In this document: positions 40,859 to 50,643 of the stretch, piece by piece | Position numbering within the stretch: the first letter of the stretch is position 1 | How the letters are laid out: every line of letters begins with the position of its first letter | Assembly (NCBI GenBank): GCA_934718275.1 | Contig: CAKUZD010000005.1 | Location: 152,064-216,063 of the forward strand | Direction: 5' to 3' | Length of the DNA stretch: 64,000 nt | Origin: an uncultured Candidatus Melainabacteria bacterium | GTDB lineage: Bacteria > Cyanobacteriota > Vampirovibrionia > Gastranaerophilales > Gastranaerophilaceae | The notes under the pieces: generated by a model | The model's input: the letters and a program-made list of their open reading frames with translations, nothing else | What the model was told of the DNA's origin: nothing | Databases searched by the model: none | Translations under genes and position numbers: made by a program

Positions 40859-42568
40859 ATGTCAACAAGCATAGATTATTTTGACTATATACGAATTAGT
40901 ATCGCTTCACCGGAAAGAATACTTAAATGGTCTTACGGGGAAGTTACTAAACCGGAAACTATTAACTACCGTACACTAAAACCGGAACGAGATGGTCTAT
41001 TCTGCGAAAGAATTTTTGGACCAACAAAAGACTGGGAATGTTATTGCGGTAAATATAAAAGAGTAAGACATAAAGGCATCATTTGCGAACGCTGTGGTGT
41101 TGAAGTTACAGATTCAAAAGTAAGACGTCAGAGAATGGGTCACATAAAACTAGCTGCCCCTGTTTCTCATATTTGGTTTTTGAAAGGAATCCCTTCATAC
41201 CTAGGTTTACTTCTTGATATGACTTTAAAAGACTTGGAACAAGTTATCTACTTTAACAACTATGTAGTGCTTGATGCCGGTGAAAGTGATTTCAAAAAAC
41301 TTCAGCTATTATCAGAGGAAGAATATGAAGATTATATGGCTGAACATGAAGATTCCGAATTAAAAGTCGGTATCGGTGCAGAGGCAATTAAAGAACTTCT
41401 TGCTGAAGTTGATGTAAAAGGTCTTGCTGAAGAAATTAGAACAGAATTGGCAGGAACAATAAACTCTGTACAAAAGAAAAGTAAACTTATTAAACGTTTA
41501 AGATTGTTGGATTCATTGATTTCATCAGAAACAGATCCGACTTGGATGATTATGGATGTACTTCCTGTAACTCCTCCGGATTTAAGACCAATGGTTCAAT
41601 TGGATGGTGGCCGTTTTGCTACATCTGACTTAAACGATTTGTACAGACGTGTTATTAACAGAAACAACCGTTTACAAAGATTGTTAGAAATGGGTGCTCC
41701 CGAAATTATCGTTAGAAACGAAAAACGTATGTTACAAGAAGCTGTTGATGCTTTAATTGATAACGGTAGACGAGGAAGAACAGTTGTTGGGCCTAACAAC
41801 AGAGCATTAAAATCATTGTCTAATATTATTGAAGGTAAACAAGGTCGTTTCCGTCAAAACTTACTTGGTAAACGTGTTGACTATTCAGGTCGTTCAGTTA
41901 TCGTAGTAGGGCCACAATTGAAATTAAATCAATGTGGTTTGCCAAAAGAAATGGCAATTGAATTATTTAAACCATTTGTTGTTAACAAATTGATTGAAAG
42001 AGGATACGTTCAAAATATCAAATCTGCAAAGAAAAAGATTGAACGTTCTGAAGCAGTCGTTTGGGATATATTAGAAGAAGTAATTGATGGACATCCGGTT
42101 TTATTGAACCGTGCTCCAACACTTCACAGACTAGGTATTCAAGCATTTGAACCAAAATTGGTAGAAGGTCGTGCTATACAGCTTCATCCATTAGTATGTA
42201 CAGCGTTTAACGCTGACTTCGATGGAGACCAAATGGCTGTACACGTTCCTTTGTCAATTGAAGCTCAAACAGAGGCTAGAATGTTAATGTTAGCTACTAA
42301 TAACATCTTAGCTCCTGCAACAGGTAAACCAATTATCACTCCTACGCAGGATATGGTATTGGGTATGTATTACCTAACAATCTTGAAAAATCCTGAAATG
42401 GAACCAAAAGGCTATTTTTATAACTTCCAAGATGCGATTTCAGCTCTTGAGGTTGGAGTAATTGATCTTCACGATAAAATTATCGTAAGAGATGAACACG
42501 GTGAGAGAATAGAAACAACTGCCGGAAGAATTATCTTCAACGAAGCTGTAAGAAATGCTTTGGCATAA
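40859..42568 (+). CDS. rpoC1: RNA polymerase beta' subunit, N-terminal part (gamma subunit)
   Basis: 569 residues covering the clamp and active centre of beta'. The N-terminal zinc cluster is CYCGKYKRVRHKGIICERCG. The catalytic loop NADFDGDQM, near residue 452, holds the Mg-binding aspartates. It ends after about 565 residues, where the cyanobacterial beta' is naturally split; the rest is rpoC2, 112 nt downstream. AAAGGAG precedes the ATG. This is not a frameshift: there are separate starts, a ribosome binding site and an intergenic gap. The split is diagnostic of the cyanobacterial lineage. Confidence 0.97.
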   Translation: MSTSIDYFDYIRISIASPERILKWSYGEVTKPETINYRTLKPERDGLFCERIFGPTKDWECYCGKYKRVRHKGIICERCGVEVTDSKVRRQRMGHIKLAAPVSHIWFLKGIPSYLGLLLDMTLKDLEQVIYFNNYVVLDAGESDFKKLQLLSEEEYEDYMAEHEDSELKVGIGAEAIKELLAEVDVKGLAEEIRTELAGTINSVQKKSKLIKRLRLLDSLISSETDPTWMIMDVLPVTPPDLRPMVQLDGGRFATSDLNDLYRRVINRNNRLQRLLEMGAPEIIVRNEKRMLQEAVDALIDNGRRGRTVVGPNNRALKSLSNIIEGKQGRFRQNLLGKRVDYSGRSVIVVGPQLKLNQCGLPKEMAIELFKPFVVNKLIERGYVQNIKSAKKKIERSEAVVWDILEEVIDGHPVLLNRAPTLHRLGIQAFEPKLVEGRAIQLHPLVCTAFNADFDGDQMAVHVPLSIEAQTEARMLMLATNNILAPATGKPIITPTQDMVLGMYYLTILKNPEMEPKGYFYNFQDAISALEVGVIDLHDKIIVRDEHGERIETTAGRIIFNEAVRNALA

Positions 42569-42680
42569 CAGATAACGGTTAATGGCTGAATAGTTTTGAT
42601 AACGTTTCAGCCACTAGCCTCATAAATAAAACTATTTAACAAAACAAAAGAAAAGTTAAAATCAAAAGGATAAAAGTATA

Positions 42681-45600
42681 ATGGAAACAACATACACACA
42701 TGCTAAAAAGACTGTAGATTTCATTAATAAGCAAATGGACAAAAAAGGTTTAAACAATTTGCTTTCACAAATGTATCTTGAGTTTGGCGGAGCAAAAACC
42801 GCAGAATTGGCTAACAGCCTTAAAAACCTTGGCTACAAGTATGCTACAAAATCCGGAACAACTATTTCTATTGCAGACTTACAAGTTCCGGCAATAAAAA
42901 GAGAATTACTACAAGAAGCTGAGTCAGAAATTGAAAAATCTACAAACAGATACCTAAAAGGTGAAATTACTGAAGTAGAAAGATATACAAAAGTTATCGA
43001 CACTTGGTCTGAGACAACAGCGAAATTAACATCTCAGGTTGTTGAAAACTTTGATAGATTAAATCCTGTTTATATGATGGCGTTTTCCGGAGCGAGAGGT
43101 AACTTATCACAGGTATCTCAGTTGGTAGGTATGAGAGGTTTGATGGCAGACGCACAAGGTCAAATCATCGACTTGCCGATTAAATCAAACTTTAAAGAAG
43201 GCTTATCCGTTACAGAATACATCATTTCTTCTTATGGTGCAAGAAAAGGGCTTGTAGATACAGCGCTAAAAACAGCCGATTCAGGTTATTTGACAAGACG
43301 TTTGGTAGACGTTGCACAAGATGTTATTATCCGTGCTGATGATTGCCATACTACAAAATCTATTAACATGAAACCGATTACTGATGGTGACAATGTAATT
43401 GTTCCTTTAATTGATAGATTGTTAGGCAGAACAATTGCCGAAGATATCAAAGATACTGATGGAACAGTTTTGGTTGCTGCAGGAACTACTATGAACAGGG
43501 AAGATATCAAGAAAGTTTCTCACTTGAAACTTCAAGAATTAAAGGTTCGCTCAGGTTTGACCTGCGGTCTTGAATACGGTATCTGTCAAAAATGTTATGG
43601 TTGGGCTATGACAACTCAAAAACTTGTCGATATCGGTGAAGCAATCGGTATTATTGCAGCTCAGTCAATCGGTGAACCGGGTACACAGTTAACAATGAGA
43701 ACTTTCCACACAGGTGGTGCTGTTGGTGTAAAAGATGCAATTAAAGAAGTTATTGCAAAACAAGATGGTGAAGTTATTTCAAATGTAAAAACAAGAGAAT
43801 TAAGAACTCGCCATGGTGATATCGTAAATATTTCTAACTACGAAGCAGATATCGAATTAAAAGGTGAAAAAAGAACTGAAAAATATCATATTCCGGCAGG
43901 TTCTACAGTGTTCTTTGCAAATGGAATGAAAGTTAAAAAAGGTTACAAATTGGCTCAATTTGAACCTGCAGCACAAGGTTCAGGTTCTCGTTTAACAGAA
44001 AAAGCTACAAAGGATATTACATCTGATTTGTCAGGTGAAGTATTATATGAAGATTTCGTAGCTGATGAAAAGAAAGACAGACAAGGTAACATTTCAAGAA
44101 CAACTAATAAACAAGGTATTATTTGGGTTCTTGGCGGCGATGTATATAACCTTCCAGGTGGTTCTAAAGTTTTGGTAAAAGACGGTCAGGCTATTAAAGA
44201 AGGTGAAAGACTTGCTGAAACTTTAACTATTTCTGAACACGGTGGTGAAGTTCGTTTTGGTGAAGATTTAGCTATTGAAGATGTTAAATTTGAAGGTAAA
44301 AATATCAAGAAAATTGTTCAAGGTAAAGAGTTGACGATTGTTATTGCTTCTTTGATGCCTGAAAATGCAACATTTGAACAAACTAAAAAAGAACAATTAT
44401 GGACAGTTACTAAAACCGGAGAAAGATATATCGTTAAAGCTCCTGTAGATACTACGGTTGAAAATGGTATGATTATTGCAGAACTTATTGATGATGATTG
44501 TTCTGTTTCTTCTTCTGGTGAAATCAGATATGTTGATGTTGAAGTTGATGAAAATCAAATTATAACTAAACCGGGTTCTGTAGTATTTATTCCTGAAGAA
44601 ATTCATCAAATCAACAAAGATGCTTCTTTGAAAATGGTTGAAAACGGAACACATGTTACAGCAGGTACAGAAATCGTAAAAGATGTGTACTGTCACATTG
44701 ATGGTGTTGTTGAATTTAAAGAATACAATGACATTATTCACGAAATTACGGTACGCCCTGGAGAAGTTCATACACTTTCAAGTGTTTCTGAATTGAAAAT
44801 TGATGAAGGAGAAGTAGTTAAAAAAGGAACAGTAATTGCTGACGGAATTAAAGCTACCGAAACTTCTATTGTTACAATTATGGATTCATCTATGGATGAT
44901 ATTGATATTGATGATTTGGATGAAGAATTAGATACTAATTTGTCAATTGATGAAGATAGTATTTCAAATCAACCTATCCAAATTTTGGTAAGACCTGTTC
45001 AAGTTTTAGATGTTGAACAGAAAAATGTTTCTATCAAGTTCAATACATCTGATGAATTGATTGACATTGTCCCTGTTACTCAATTGCAGTACAAAGATGG
45101 TGCAAGAGTTAGAAACCTTGATGGTGCAACTATTACAAGAACAAGCTTGGTTCTTCAAATGCAAGGCTATTTATCTCATCTTAAAGGTATGGTAGAACTT
45201 GATGATAAAGGAAATTTAAGAATAGTTGTTCTTGAAAACTTGATTATACGCCGTGAATTTGAAGGTAACGCTAAAACAATGTCTGCGCTTCAAACAGAAC
45301 TTCTTGTAAAAGACGGTCAGGTTATTGACCCTAAAACTCCGGTTGCTAAAACACAAGTTTTAGCTATTAATGACGGTGTTGCTTCCATTAAATCTAATAG
45401 GGAAGAAGCAAGAAGACTGTTGTTAACAAGTGCTACTTATGAAACAAAAATTGAAATCAAGGGTAAAGCAACTGTTAAGAAGGGTGATTTCATCAGACTT
45501 GATGGTGTTTTAGCTGACAGTGGAGAAACTTCTACTGTTTCAGGTATGGTAACAGCTGTTAATAAAGGTGAAATTACAATCAGAAACGGTCGTCCGTACT

Positions 45601-46544
45601 TGATTAGTCCTGGTACAATGTTACAGGTTGAAGCCGGAGCTTTAGTTCTTCGTGGTGATAATATTGCGACTCTTGTATTTGAAAGACAAAAAACAGGTGA
45701 TATCGTTCAAGGTTTGCCAAGAGTAGAAGAACTTCTTGAAGGTCGTAAACCTAAAGATTGTGCAATTTTGGCGGAAGAAGACGGTGTTGCTGAAATTGAA
45801 ACTGACGATGATTTACCAAGACTATTCTTAGTGTCAGATAATGGTAGAACTGAAATCAAGTATGCAATTGATGCAAACATTGTTGTTCAAAATAAACAAA
45901 AAATTAAAAAAGGTCAGCCGCTAACAAGTGGTCCTTTGAATCCGCACGATGTAATCAGACTTTGCGGCCCGGAAGCTGCTCAGCAATATCTTGTAGACGA
46001 AGTACAAAGGGTATATCGTTCTCAAGGTGTAGAAATCGCTGATAAACACGTTGAAATCATTGTAAGACAAATGACAAAGAAAGTTAAAATTGTTGATGCA
46101 GGTGATACAACGTTGTTACCGGGTGAACTTGTTGAAATGCAAACATTTGAAAAAGAAAATAATGAAGTGGCAGAAAAGGGTGGAACTCCTGCAACTTGTG
46201 AATACATGTTGTTAGGTATTACAAAAGCCTCTTTGAATACAGAAAGCTTCATTTCAGCAGCATCTTTCCAAGAAACAACAAGAATCTTGACAGAAGCTGC
46301 AGTAGATGGAAAGAAAGATATGTTGAGAGGTTTGAAAGAAAACGTTATCATCGGTCGTTTAATTCCGGCAGGTACTGGTTTCCATCACTTATCAAATGCT
46401 AATGAAGAAAAAGAACGTGAAGAAAGAAAACGTGCAGTTGCACAAAGAAATCAAGCAAGAAAACCTTCTGCGATTTTGGAAGAAATCGAAGGAATGTTTG
46501 GAGCTCCTGATTTTCAACTAGGCAACGATGACGAAAATAAATAA
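42681..46544 (+). CDS. rpoC2: RNA polymerase beta' subunit, C-terminal part
   Basis: 1287 residues. The N-terminal part holds the bridge/trigger region (MAFSGARGNLSQVSQLVGMRGLMADAQG), the second zinc site (CHTTKS ... GLTCGLEYGICQKCYG) and GEPGTQLTMRTFHTGG. A large insertion domain of beta-barrel (SBHM-like) repeats follows, and the C-terminal end has RVEELLEGRKPK and ISAASFQETTRILTEAA. The insertion is a known cyanobacterial feature. An AAAAGGA site lies upstream. A terminator follows, closing the rpoB-rpoC1-rpoC2 operon. Confidence 0.97.
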   Translation: METTYTHAKKTVDFINKQMDKKGLNNLLSQMYLEFGGAKTAELANSLKNLGYKYATKSGTTISIADLQVPAIKRELLQEAESEIEKSTNRYLKGEITEVERYTKVIDTWSETTAKLTSQVVENFDRLNPVYMMAFSGARGNLSQVSQLVGMRGLMADAQGQIIDLPIKSNFKEGLSVTEYIISSYGARKGLVDTALKTADSGYLTRRLVDVAQDVIIRADDCHTTKSINMKPITDGDNVIVPLIDRLLGRTIAEDIKDTDGTVLVAAGTTMNREDIKKVSHLKLQELKVRSGLTCGLEYGICQKCYGWAMTTQKLVDIGEAIGIIAAQSIGEPGTQLTMRTFHTGGAVGVKDAIKEVIAKQDGEVISNVKTRELRTRHGDIVNISNYEADIELKGEKRTEKYHIPAGSTVFFANGMKVKKGYKLAQFEPAAQGSGSRLTEKATKDITSDLSGEVLYEDFVADEKKDRQGNISRTTNKQGIIWVLGGDVYNLPGGSKVLVKDGQAIKEGERLAETLTISEHGGEVRFGEDLAIEDVKFEGKNIKKIVQGKELTIVIASLMPENATFEQTKKEQLWTVTKTGERYIVKAPVDTTVENGMIIAELIDDDCSVSSSGEIRYVDVEVDENQIITKPGSVVFIPEEIHQINKDASLKMVENGTHVTAGTEIVKDVYCHIDGVVEFKEYNDIIHEITVRPGEVHTLSSVSELKIDEGEVVKKGTVIADGIKATETSIVTIMDSSMDDIDIDDLDEELDTNLSIDEDSISNQPIQILVRPVQVLDVEQKNVSIKFNTSDELIDIVPVTQLQYKDGARVRNLDGATITRTSLVLQMQGYLSHLKGMVELDDKGNLRIVVLENLIIRREFEGNAKTMSALQTELLVKDGQVIDPKTPVAKTQVLAINDGVASIKSNREEARRLLLTSATYETKIEIKGKATVKKGDFIRLDGVLADSGETSTVSGMVTAVNKGEITIRNGRPYLISPGTMLQVEAGALVLRGDNIATLVFERQKTGDIVQGLPRVEELLEGRKPKDCAILAEEDGVAEIETDDDLPRLFLVSDNGRTEIKYAIDANIVVQNKQKIKKGQPLTSGPLNPHDVIRLCGPEAAQQYLVDEVQRVYRSQGVEIADKHVEIIVRQMTKKVKIVDAGDTTLLPGELVEMQTFEKENNEVAEKGGTPATCEYMLLGITKASLNTESFISAASFQETTRILTEAAVDGKKDMLRGLKENVIIGRLIPAGTGFHHLSNANEEKEREERKRAVAQRNQARKPSAILEEIEGMFGAPDFQLGNDDENK

Positions 46545-46560
46545 TTCGCATAAGTAATAT

Positions 46561-46597
46561 AAAAATCCTCTCAATTATTAAATTGAGGGGATTTTTT
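46561..46597 (+). terminator. Rho-independent terminator after rpoC2
   Basis: AAAATCCTCTCAAT pairs with ATTGAGGGGATTTT around a 6-nt loop, followed by T's. Confidence 0.92.
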
Positions 46598-46700
46598 ATT
46601 ATGTTTATTAAAATTAAAAATATTTTTTCTAAACCCTATAAATGATTAGTCAAAAGTTTTTCTAAAAAATGACGTAAAGATAATTGAAAGGAATTAAACT

Positions 46701-46865
46701 ATGGCAAGAATTATTGATGGAGAAAGAAGGATTATAAAAATGTCTGTTGATGATGTTTTGAGTATTGTTAGAGAGTATCAGGAAATTTGTCATAATTCAT
46801 GTTGTTATGAACATACACGAGAATTGTTGGCAAAAGCTGATTTTTTTATCCCAGAAGATGTGTAA
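46701..46865 (+). CDS. Small hypothetical protein
   Basis: 54 residues (MARIIDGERRIIKMSVDDVL at the start, ending in DFFIPEDV), acidic-helical with three Cys (one pair as CC). AAAGGA lies 9 nt upstream of the ATG. No recognised family. The good ribosome binding site and codon pattern favour a real gene. Confidence 0.5.
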   Translation: MARIIDGERRIIKMSVDDVLSIVREYQEICHNSCCYEHTRELLAKADFFIPEDV

Positions 46866-47038
46866 TTATTGATGCTTGGTTCTTTAGTGCTTTACCTTAA
46901 AATTTGCAATCCTGAAAATTGATTATGCTGTATTGTAGTTTGGTATTTAGTTTTTTTTAATCTTTAATATTACCCGCTTGGGGTTAGAAAAATTCTCTTT
47001 TTATTTTATGCTAAAATCAAATAGAAAGGAGTTTTCCC

Positions 47039-47425
47039 ATGAAGAAAAATATTATTATTGTTGCTTTAATATTTGCTATTCCATTAATGCTTTATATGGC
47101 ACTTACAGCATCAAATTCTACTACAGCACAAACAACTGAAGTTGGAAAACCACAAGTTATGAAATTTACATCTACAATGTGTTTGGACTGTCAGACCATG
47201 AATAAAGTTTTTAAAGAAATATTTCCTAAGTATCAAGGAAAAATTATACTTACCGAGATTCAGGTTCAAGACAGGAACGCATTTAGTGATGAACAAATAA
47301 AAAAATATAACGTAACTTTAGTGCCAACTATTATTTTATTAAATTCTAATGGTCAACAAGTTAGAAGAATTGAAGGCGCTATTCCTCAAAACCAAATGGA
47401 TAAGTATTTGCAGGAGCTTAAATAA
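47039..47425 (+). CDS. Membrane-anchored thioredoxin-like protein
   Basis: 128 residues. An N-terminal hydrophobic anchor or signal (IIIVALIFAIPLMLYMALTA) precedes a thioredoxin fold with active-site C-L-D-C (MCLDCQTM, residues about 46-49 of the mature-like region) and the cis-Pro loop in LVPTIILL. It should face the periplasm and act as a thiol-disulfide reductase. It overlaps the ccdA-like gene by one base (TAATG), so it is likely reduced by that partner. AAAGGAG precedes the ATG. Confidence 0.85.
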   Translation: MKKNIIIVALIFAIPLMLYMALTASNSTTAQTTEVGKPQVMKFTSTMCLDCQTMNKVFKEIFPKYQGKIILTEIQVQDRNAFSDEQIKKYNVTLVPTIILLNSNGQQVRRIEGAIPQNQMDKYLQELK

Positions 47426-48129
47426 TGGAAAATTATATTAGCCTATTTACTCAAAACGGGAGTTTGTTATTATTATTTGGATTGTCTTTTTTAGGTGGTT
47501 TGGTAGCATCAATATCTCCTTGTTCTTTGGCTATGTTGCCAATTATAATTGGCTATATTGGAGGGTATTCCAAAGAAAAACCTCTTAAAACGTTTATACA
47601 ACTTTTGTTTTTTGTATTTGGAAGTGCTATTGTTTTTTCAATAATAGGTATAATTTGTGCTATAACAGGTAAAGTATTTATATCCTTTGCAGGAGGATAT
47701 TTTGGAATATTTCTTGCAGGTATAATTATGGTAATGGGCTTAAAACTAATGGGGATATTAGACTTTGAATTACCTGTAATGATTAAGGAGATGCCTAGAA
47801 ATGATGGTACAAATACCTATTTATACCCAATTTTATTAGGAGGTGTATTTGCTCTTGCGGGCACACCTTGTTCTACTCCGATTTTAGCAGGAATTATGGC
47901 TTTTGCTTCGCTTTCTGCAAGTATAGTTCAAGCTATTGTTATGCTTTTCTTGTTTTCTTTGGGACAGGGTTTGATATTGATTTTAGCAGGTTTTTTAACA
48001 TCTCACTTGAAAAATTGGAAAGGGTTTTATAGGTTTTCGGATTGGTTATTGAAAATAAGTGGAGGATTACTGGTAATTGCTTCTATTTATATTTTTTACA
48101 AAATTTTTGCACCATTGATTATAAAATAA
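47425..48129 (+). CDS. ccdA: CcdA/DsbD-type transmembrane thiol reductase
   Basis: 234 residues with six hydrophobic helices. The two conserved Cys lie in symmetric positions: SISPCSLAMLPII in helix 1 and AGTPCSTPILAG in helix 4. Family members carry electrons from cytosolic thioredoxin across the membrane to periplasmic thiol proteins. The upstream, translationally coupled thioredoxin-like gene is the probable acceptor. No cytochrome c gene is nearby, so general envelope disulfide reduction is as likely as cytochrome maturation. Confidence 0.88.
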   Translation: MENYISLFTQNGSLLLLFGLSFLGGLVASISPCSLAMLPIIIGYIGGYSKEKPLKTFIQLLFFVFGSAIVFSIIGIICAITGKVFISFAGGYFGIFLAGIIMVMGLKLMGILDFELPVMIKEMPRNDGTNTYLYPILLGGVFALAGTPCSTPILAGIMAFASLSASIVQAIVMLFLFSLGQGLILILAGFLTSHLKNWKGFYRFSDWLLKISGGLLVIASIYIFYKIFAPLIIK

Positions 48130-48176
48130 TAAATTAATTTATATCAATCTTTCTTGTGATATATCTTTACGTACAG

Positions 48177-48205
48177 TTGTAAAAAGCGCCTGTATATCGT
48201 ATAAT
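48177..48205 (+). promoter_or_regulatory. Promoter of ribH
   Basis: TTGTAA (48177-48182), 17 nt, consensus TATAAT (48200-48205). The transcript leader is only about 15 nt, with AAAGGAG, leaving no room for an FMN riboswitch. Confidence 0.75.
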
Positions 48206-48225
48206 GTGCACAAAGGAGAGAAAAT

Positions 48226-48687
48226 ATGAAAACTTATGAAGGGCAACTGGTTGCAGGTAGTGAGAAATTCTGTATAATTTTATCAAGATTTAATGATTTT
48301 ATTGGTTCAAAACTATTATCAGGTGCTATTGATGAACTTAAACGTCATGGCGTAGCAGAGGATAATATAGATATAGTAAGAGTTCCGGGAGCTTTTGAAA
48401 TTCCTATTGCGGCTTTGAAATTCGCTAAAACAGGAAAATATAATGCAGTTATTACTTTAGGTGCAGTTATTAAGGGAGCAACATCCCATTATGATTATGT
48501 ATGTGCTGAAGTTTCTAAAGGAATTGCACAAGTTAGTTTACAAATAGAAGTTCCTGTTATATTTGGTGTTTTAACTACAGATAATATTGAACAAGCTATT
48601 GAAAGAGCGGGCACTAAAGCAGGAAATAAAGGAGCAGATGCTGCTAAGGCTGCTATTGAAATGGCTAATTTGCTAAAATTGGTTTAG
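48226..48687 (+). CDS. ribH: 6,7-dimethyl-8-ribityllumazine synthase
   Basis: A 153-residue enzyme of the penultimate step of riboflavin synthesis. It has RFNDFIGSKLLSGAIDEL, the GAFEIP substrate loop, ALGAVIKGATSHYDYV-type residues (LGAVIKGATSHYDYV) with the catalytic His, and PVIFGVLTTDN. Length is normal. It stands apart from other rib genes here, with its own promoter, and is followed by murQ. Confidence 0.96.
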   Translation: MKTYEGQLVAGSEKFCIILSRFNDFIGSKLLSGAIDELKRHGVAEDNIDIVRVPGAFEIPIAALKFAKTGKYNAVITLGAVIKGATSHYDYVCAEVSKGIAQVSLQIEVPVIFGVLTTDNIEQAIERAGTKAGNKGADAAKAAIEMANLLKLV

Positions 48688-48737
48688 TTTTTAGTATCAT
48701 TATAAAGGAAGGCTAATTCCTTCTATGGAGTAAAAAT

Positions 48738-49631
48738 ATGAGTGAAGTTATTACCGAATACAGAAATGAAAATACAAAGGATATCGATATTCTTTCTACT
48801 GTTGAAATGGTTCGAAAAATGAATGAGGAGGACAAACTTGTTGCTCTTGCTGTTGAAGAAGAAACCGATAATATTGCACAAGCTATTGACTTAATAGCTA
48901 AACAGTTTTTAAAAGGTGGCAGGTTGTTTTACTTTGGAGCCGGAACATCAGGAAGATTAGGGATTTTGGATGCATCTGAATGCCCTCCTACATTTAGTGT
49001 TCCTTTTGATATGGTGCAAGGTATTATTGCTGGTGGTGACAGTGCTTTTAGAGTTGCAGTAGAAGGTGCAGAAGATAATTTTCAACTAGGGTATGATGAT
49101 GCAAGAGTTTTAACTCAAAATGATGTTGCGGTTGTTATTTCTGCGAGCGGTAATCCAAAGTATTTACAAGGAGTTTTGAAAAAAGCAGAAGAAATAAATT
49201 GTAAAACGATTGGTGTTACTTGTAATTCACAAGGTCGAATTGCAGAGGAAGCAGGAATTGTTATATGTGCAGAAGTTGGACCTGAAGTTATTGCAGGGTC
49301 ATCAAGGTTAAAAGCCGGAACTGCAACAAAAATGATTTTAAATATGTTAACAACAGGTTCTATGATAAAAATAGGTAAGACTTATGAAAATTTTATGATA
49401 GACTTAAAAGCAACAAACGAAAAACTAAAAGATAGGGCAATAAGAATTGTTGCAGAAATTGCAAAAACGCCACATAGTACAGCTCTTGCCACTCTTTTAA
49501 AATGTAATTGGGAAATAAAAACTTCAATAGTTTCAATCTTAATGAATATTGAGCCGGAAAAAGCAAGATTAGAGCTAAAAAAACATGGTGGTGTTTTACG
49601 TAAATTATTAAAAACTTATCAGGCAGTATAA
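48738..49631 (+). CDS. murQ: N-acetylmuramic acid 6-phosphate etherase
   Basis: A 297-residue SIS-domain lyase that splits MurNAc-6-P into GlcNAc-6-P and lactate in peptidoglycan recycling. It shows YFGAGTSGRLGILDASECPPTF, the SIS loop VVISASGNPKYL, and GPEVIAGSSRLKAGTATKMILN. Length is normal. GGAG precedes the ATG. No MurNAc transporter or kinase is next to it. Confidence 0.95.
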   Translation: MSEVITEYRNENTKDIDILSTVEMVRKMNEEDKLVALAVEEETDNIAQAIDLIAKQFLKGGRLFYFGAGTSGRLGILDASECPPTFSVPFDMVQGIIAGGDSAFRVAVEGAEDNFQLGYDDARVLTQNDVAVVISASGNPKYLQGVLKKAEEINCKTIGVTCNSQGRIAEEAGIVICAEVGPEVIAGSSRLKAGTATKMILNMLTTGSMIKIGKTYENFMIDLKATNEKLKDRAIRIVAEIAKTPHSTALATLLKCNWEIKTSIVSILMNIEPEKARLELKKHGGVLRKLLKTYQAV

Positions 49632-49641
49632 AGGAGAGATT

Positions 49642-50643
49642 ATGAAATTAACAGTACTTGGAGCAGGATGTTGGGGGTTGACTTTAGCTTGGCTATTAAC
49701 AAACAATTTTGAAGAAATAACTGTCTGGGGGAGAGAACAAGATATTTCGGATGATTTGCGAATAAATAAACATACTTCAAAACCTCTTGAAGTACAGCTT
49801 GATACAAAAGTTGAAATTTCATCTAACTTGAAAGAAGCAATTTCCGGTGCAGATATAATTTTGTCTGTTATAGCAACTTCAGGAACTCGAGATGTATGCG
49901 AAAAATTAAAAGAAGCAGGTATTAAGGCTGAACAAGTATTAGTAAATGCATCAAAAGGGATTGAAGTCCCATCTTTAATGCGGATGTCTGAAGTTATAAA
50001 AGATGTTCTTCCTAATCAAAAACTTGCAATTCTTTCAGGTCCAACTTTGGCAAAAGAAGTTCTTGCCGGTTTGCCAACAGCGGCTTCTGTTGCTTGTGAA
50101 GATATTAAGGTTGCAGAATTTGTACAAAAAGCGATGAATGTTCCGTCAAAATTTAGGCTTTATACAAATACTGATGTTATTGGAGTAGAACTTGGAGGTT
50201 CTTTAAAAAATGTAATAGCTATCGCTTCAGGTTTTGCACATACAATGGGCCTTGGAGATAATTGTGCCGGAACATTGTTAACAAGAGGTATGGCAGAAAT
50301 TGTTCGTGTTAGTATTACTCTTGGTGCAAATCCTTCAACTTTGTATGGACTTTCAGGAATGGGAGATTTAATCGCAACTTGTTCAAGCCCTATGTCAAGA
50401 AATTATACCGTTGGTTCTATGCTTGCTAAAGGTAAAAAAATTAATGATATTTTAGCCGAATTGGGGTCTGTTGCTGAAGGAGTTAAGACATCTAAAGCAA
50501 TATGTGAACTTGCTAAAAAATTAGATATTGAAGTTCCCGTTTCAAATGCAATTTATGAAGCTGTATACACAGATATTACACCTCAGGCGCTTTTAGAAAA
50601 ATTAATGAATAGAAAGTTAAAAGAAGAAGAAAGATATGTTTAA
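49642..50643 (+). CDS. gpsA: NAD(P)+-dependent glycerol-3-phosphate dehydrogenase
   Basis: A 333-residue enzyme that makes sn-glycerol-3-phosphate for phospholipids. The N-terminal Rossmann motif is VLGAGCWG, with Cys where Ser or Ala is usual. The catalytic Lys lies in GGSLKNVIAIASG, and NCAGTLLTRGMAEIVR and SGMGDLIATC are typical. AAAGGAG precedes the ATG 10 nt after murQ. It overlaps the next gene by 8 nt. Confidence 0.95.
   Translation: MKLTVLGAGCWGLTLAWLLTNNFEEITVWGREQDISDDLRINKHTSKPLEVQLDTKVEISSNLKEAISGADIILSVIATSGTRDVCEKLKEAGIKAEQVLVNASKGIEVPSLMRMSEVIKDVLPNQKLAILSGPTLAKEVLAGLPTAASVACEDIKVAEFVQKAMNVPSKFRLYTNTDVIGVELGGSLKNVIAIASGFAHTMGLGDNCAGTLLTRGMAEIVRVSITLGANPSTLYGLSGMGDLIATCSSPMSRNYTVGSMLAKGKKINDILAELGSVAEGVKTSKAICELAKKLDIEVPVSNAIYEAVYTDITPQALLEKLMNRKLKEEERYV

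Noticed and set aside
42569..42680. Frameshift splitting a single rpoC gene
   Set aside because: A real intergenic gap, separate start and ribosome binding site exist, and the break is at the standard cyanobacterial split.
48130..48225. FMN riboswitch before ribH
   Set aside because: The promoter sits about 20 nt before the start, so the leader is too short, and no RFN-type conserved bases are visible.
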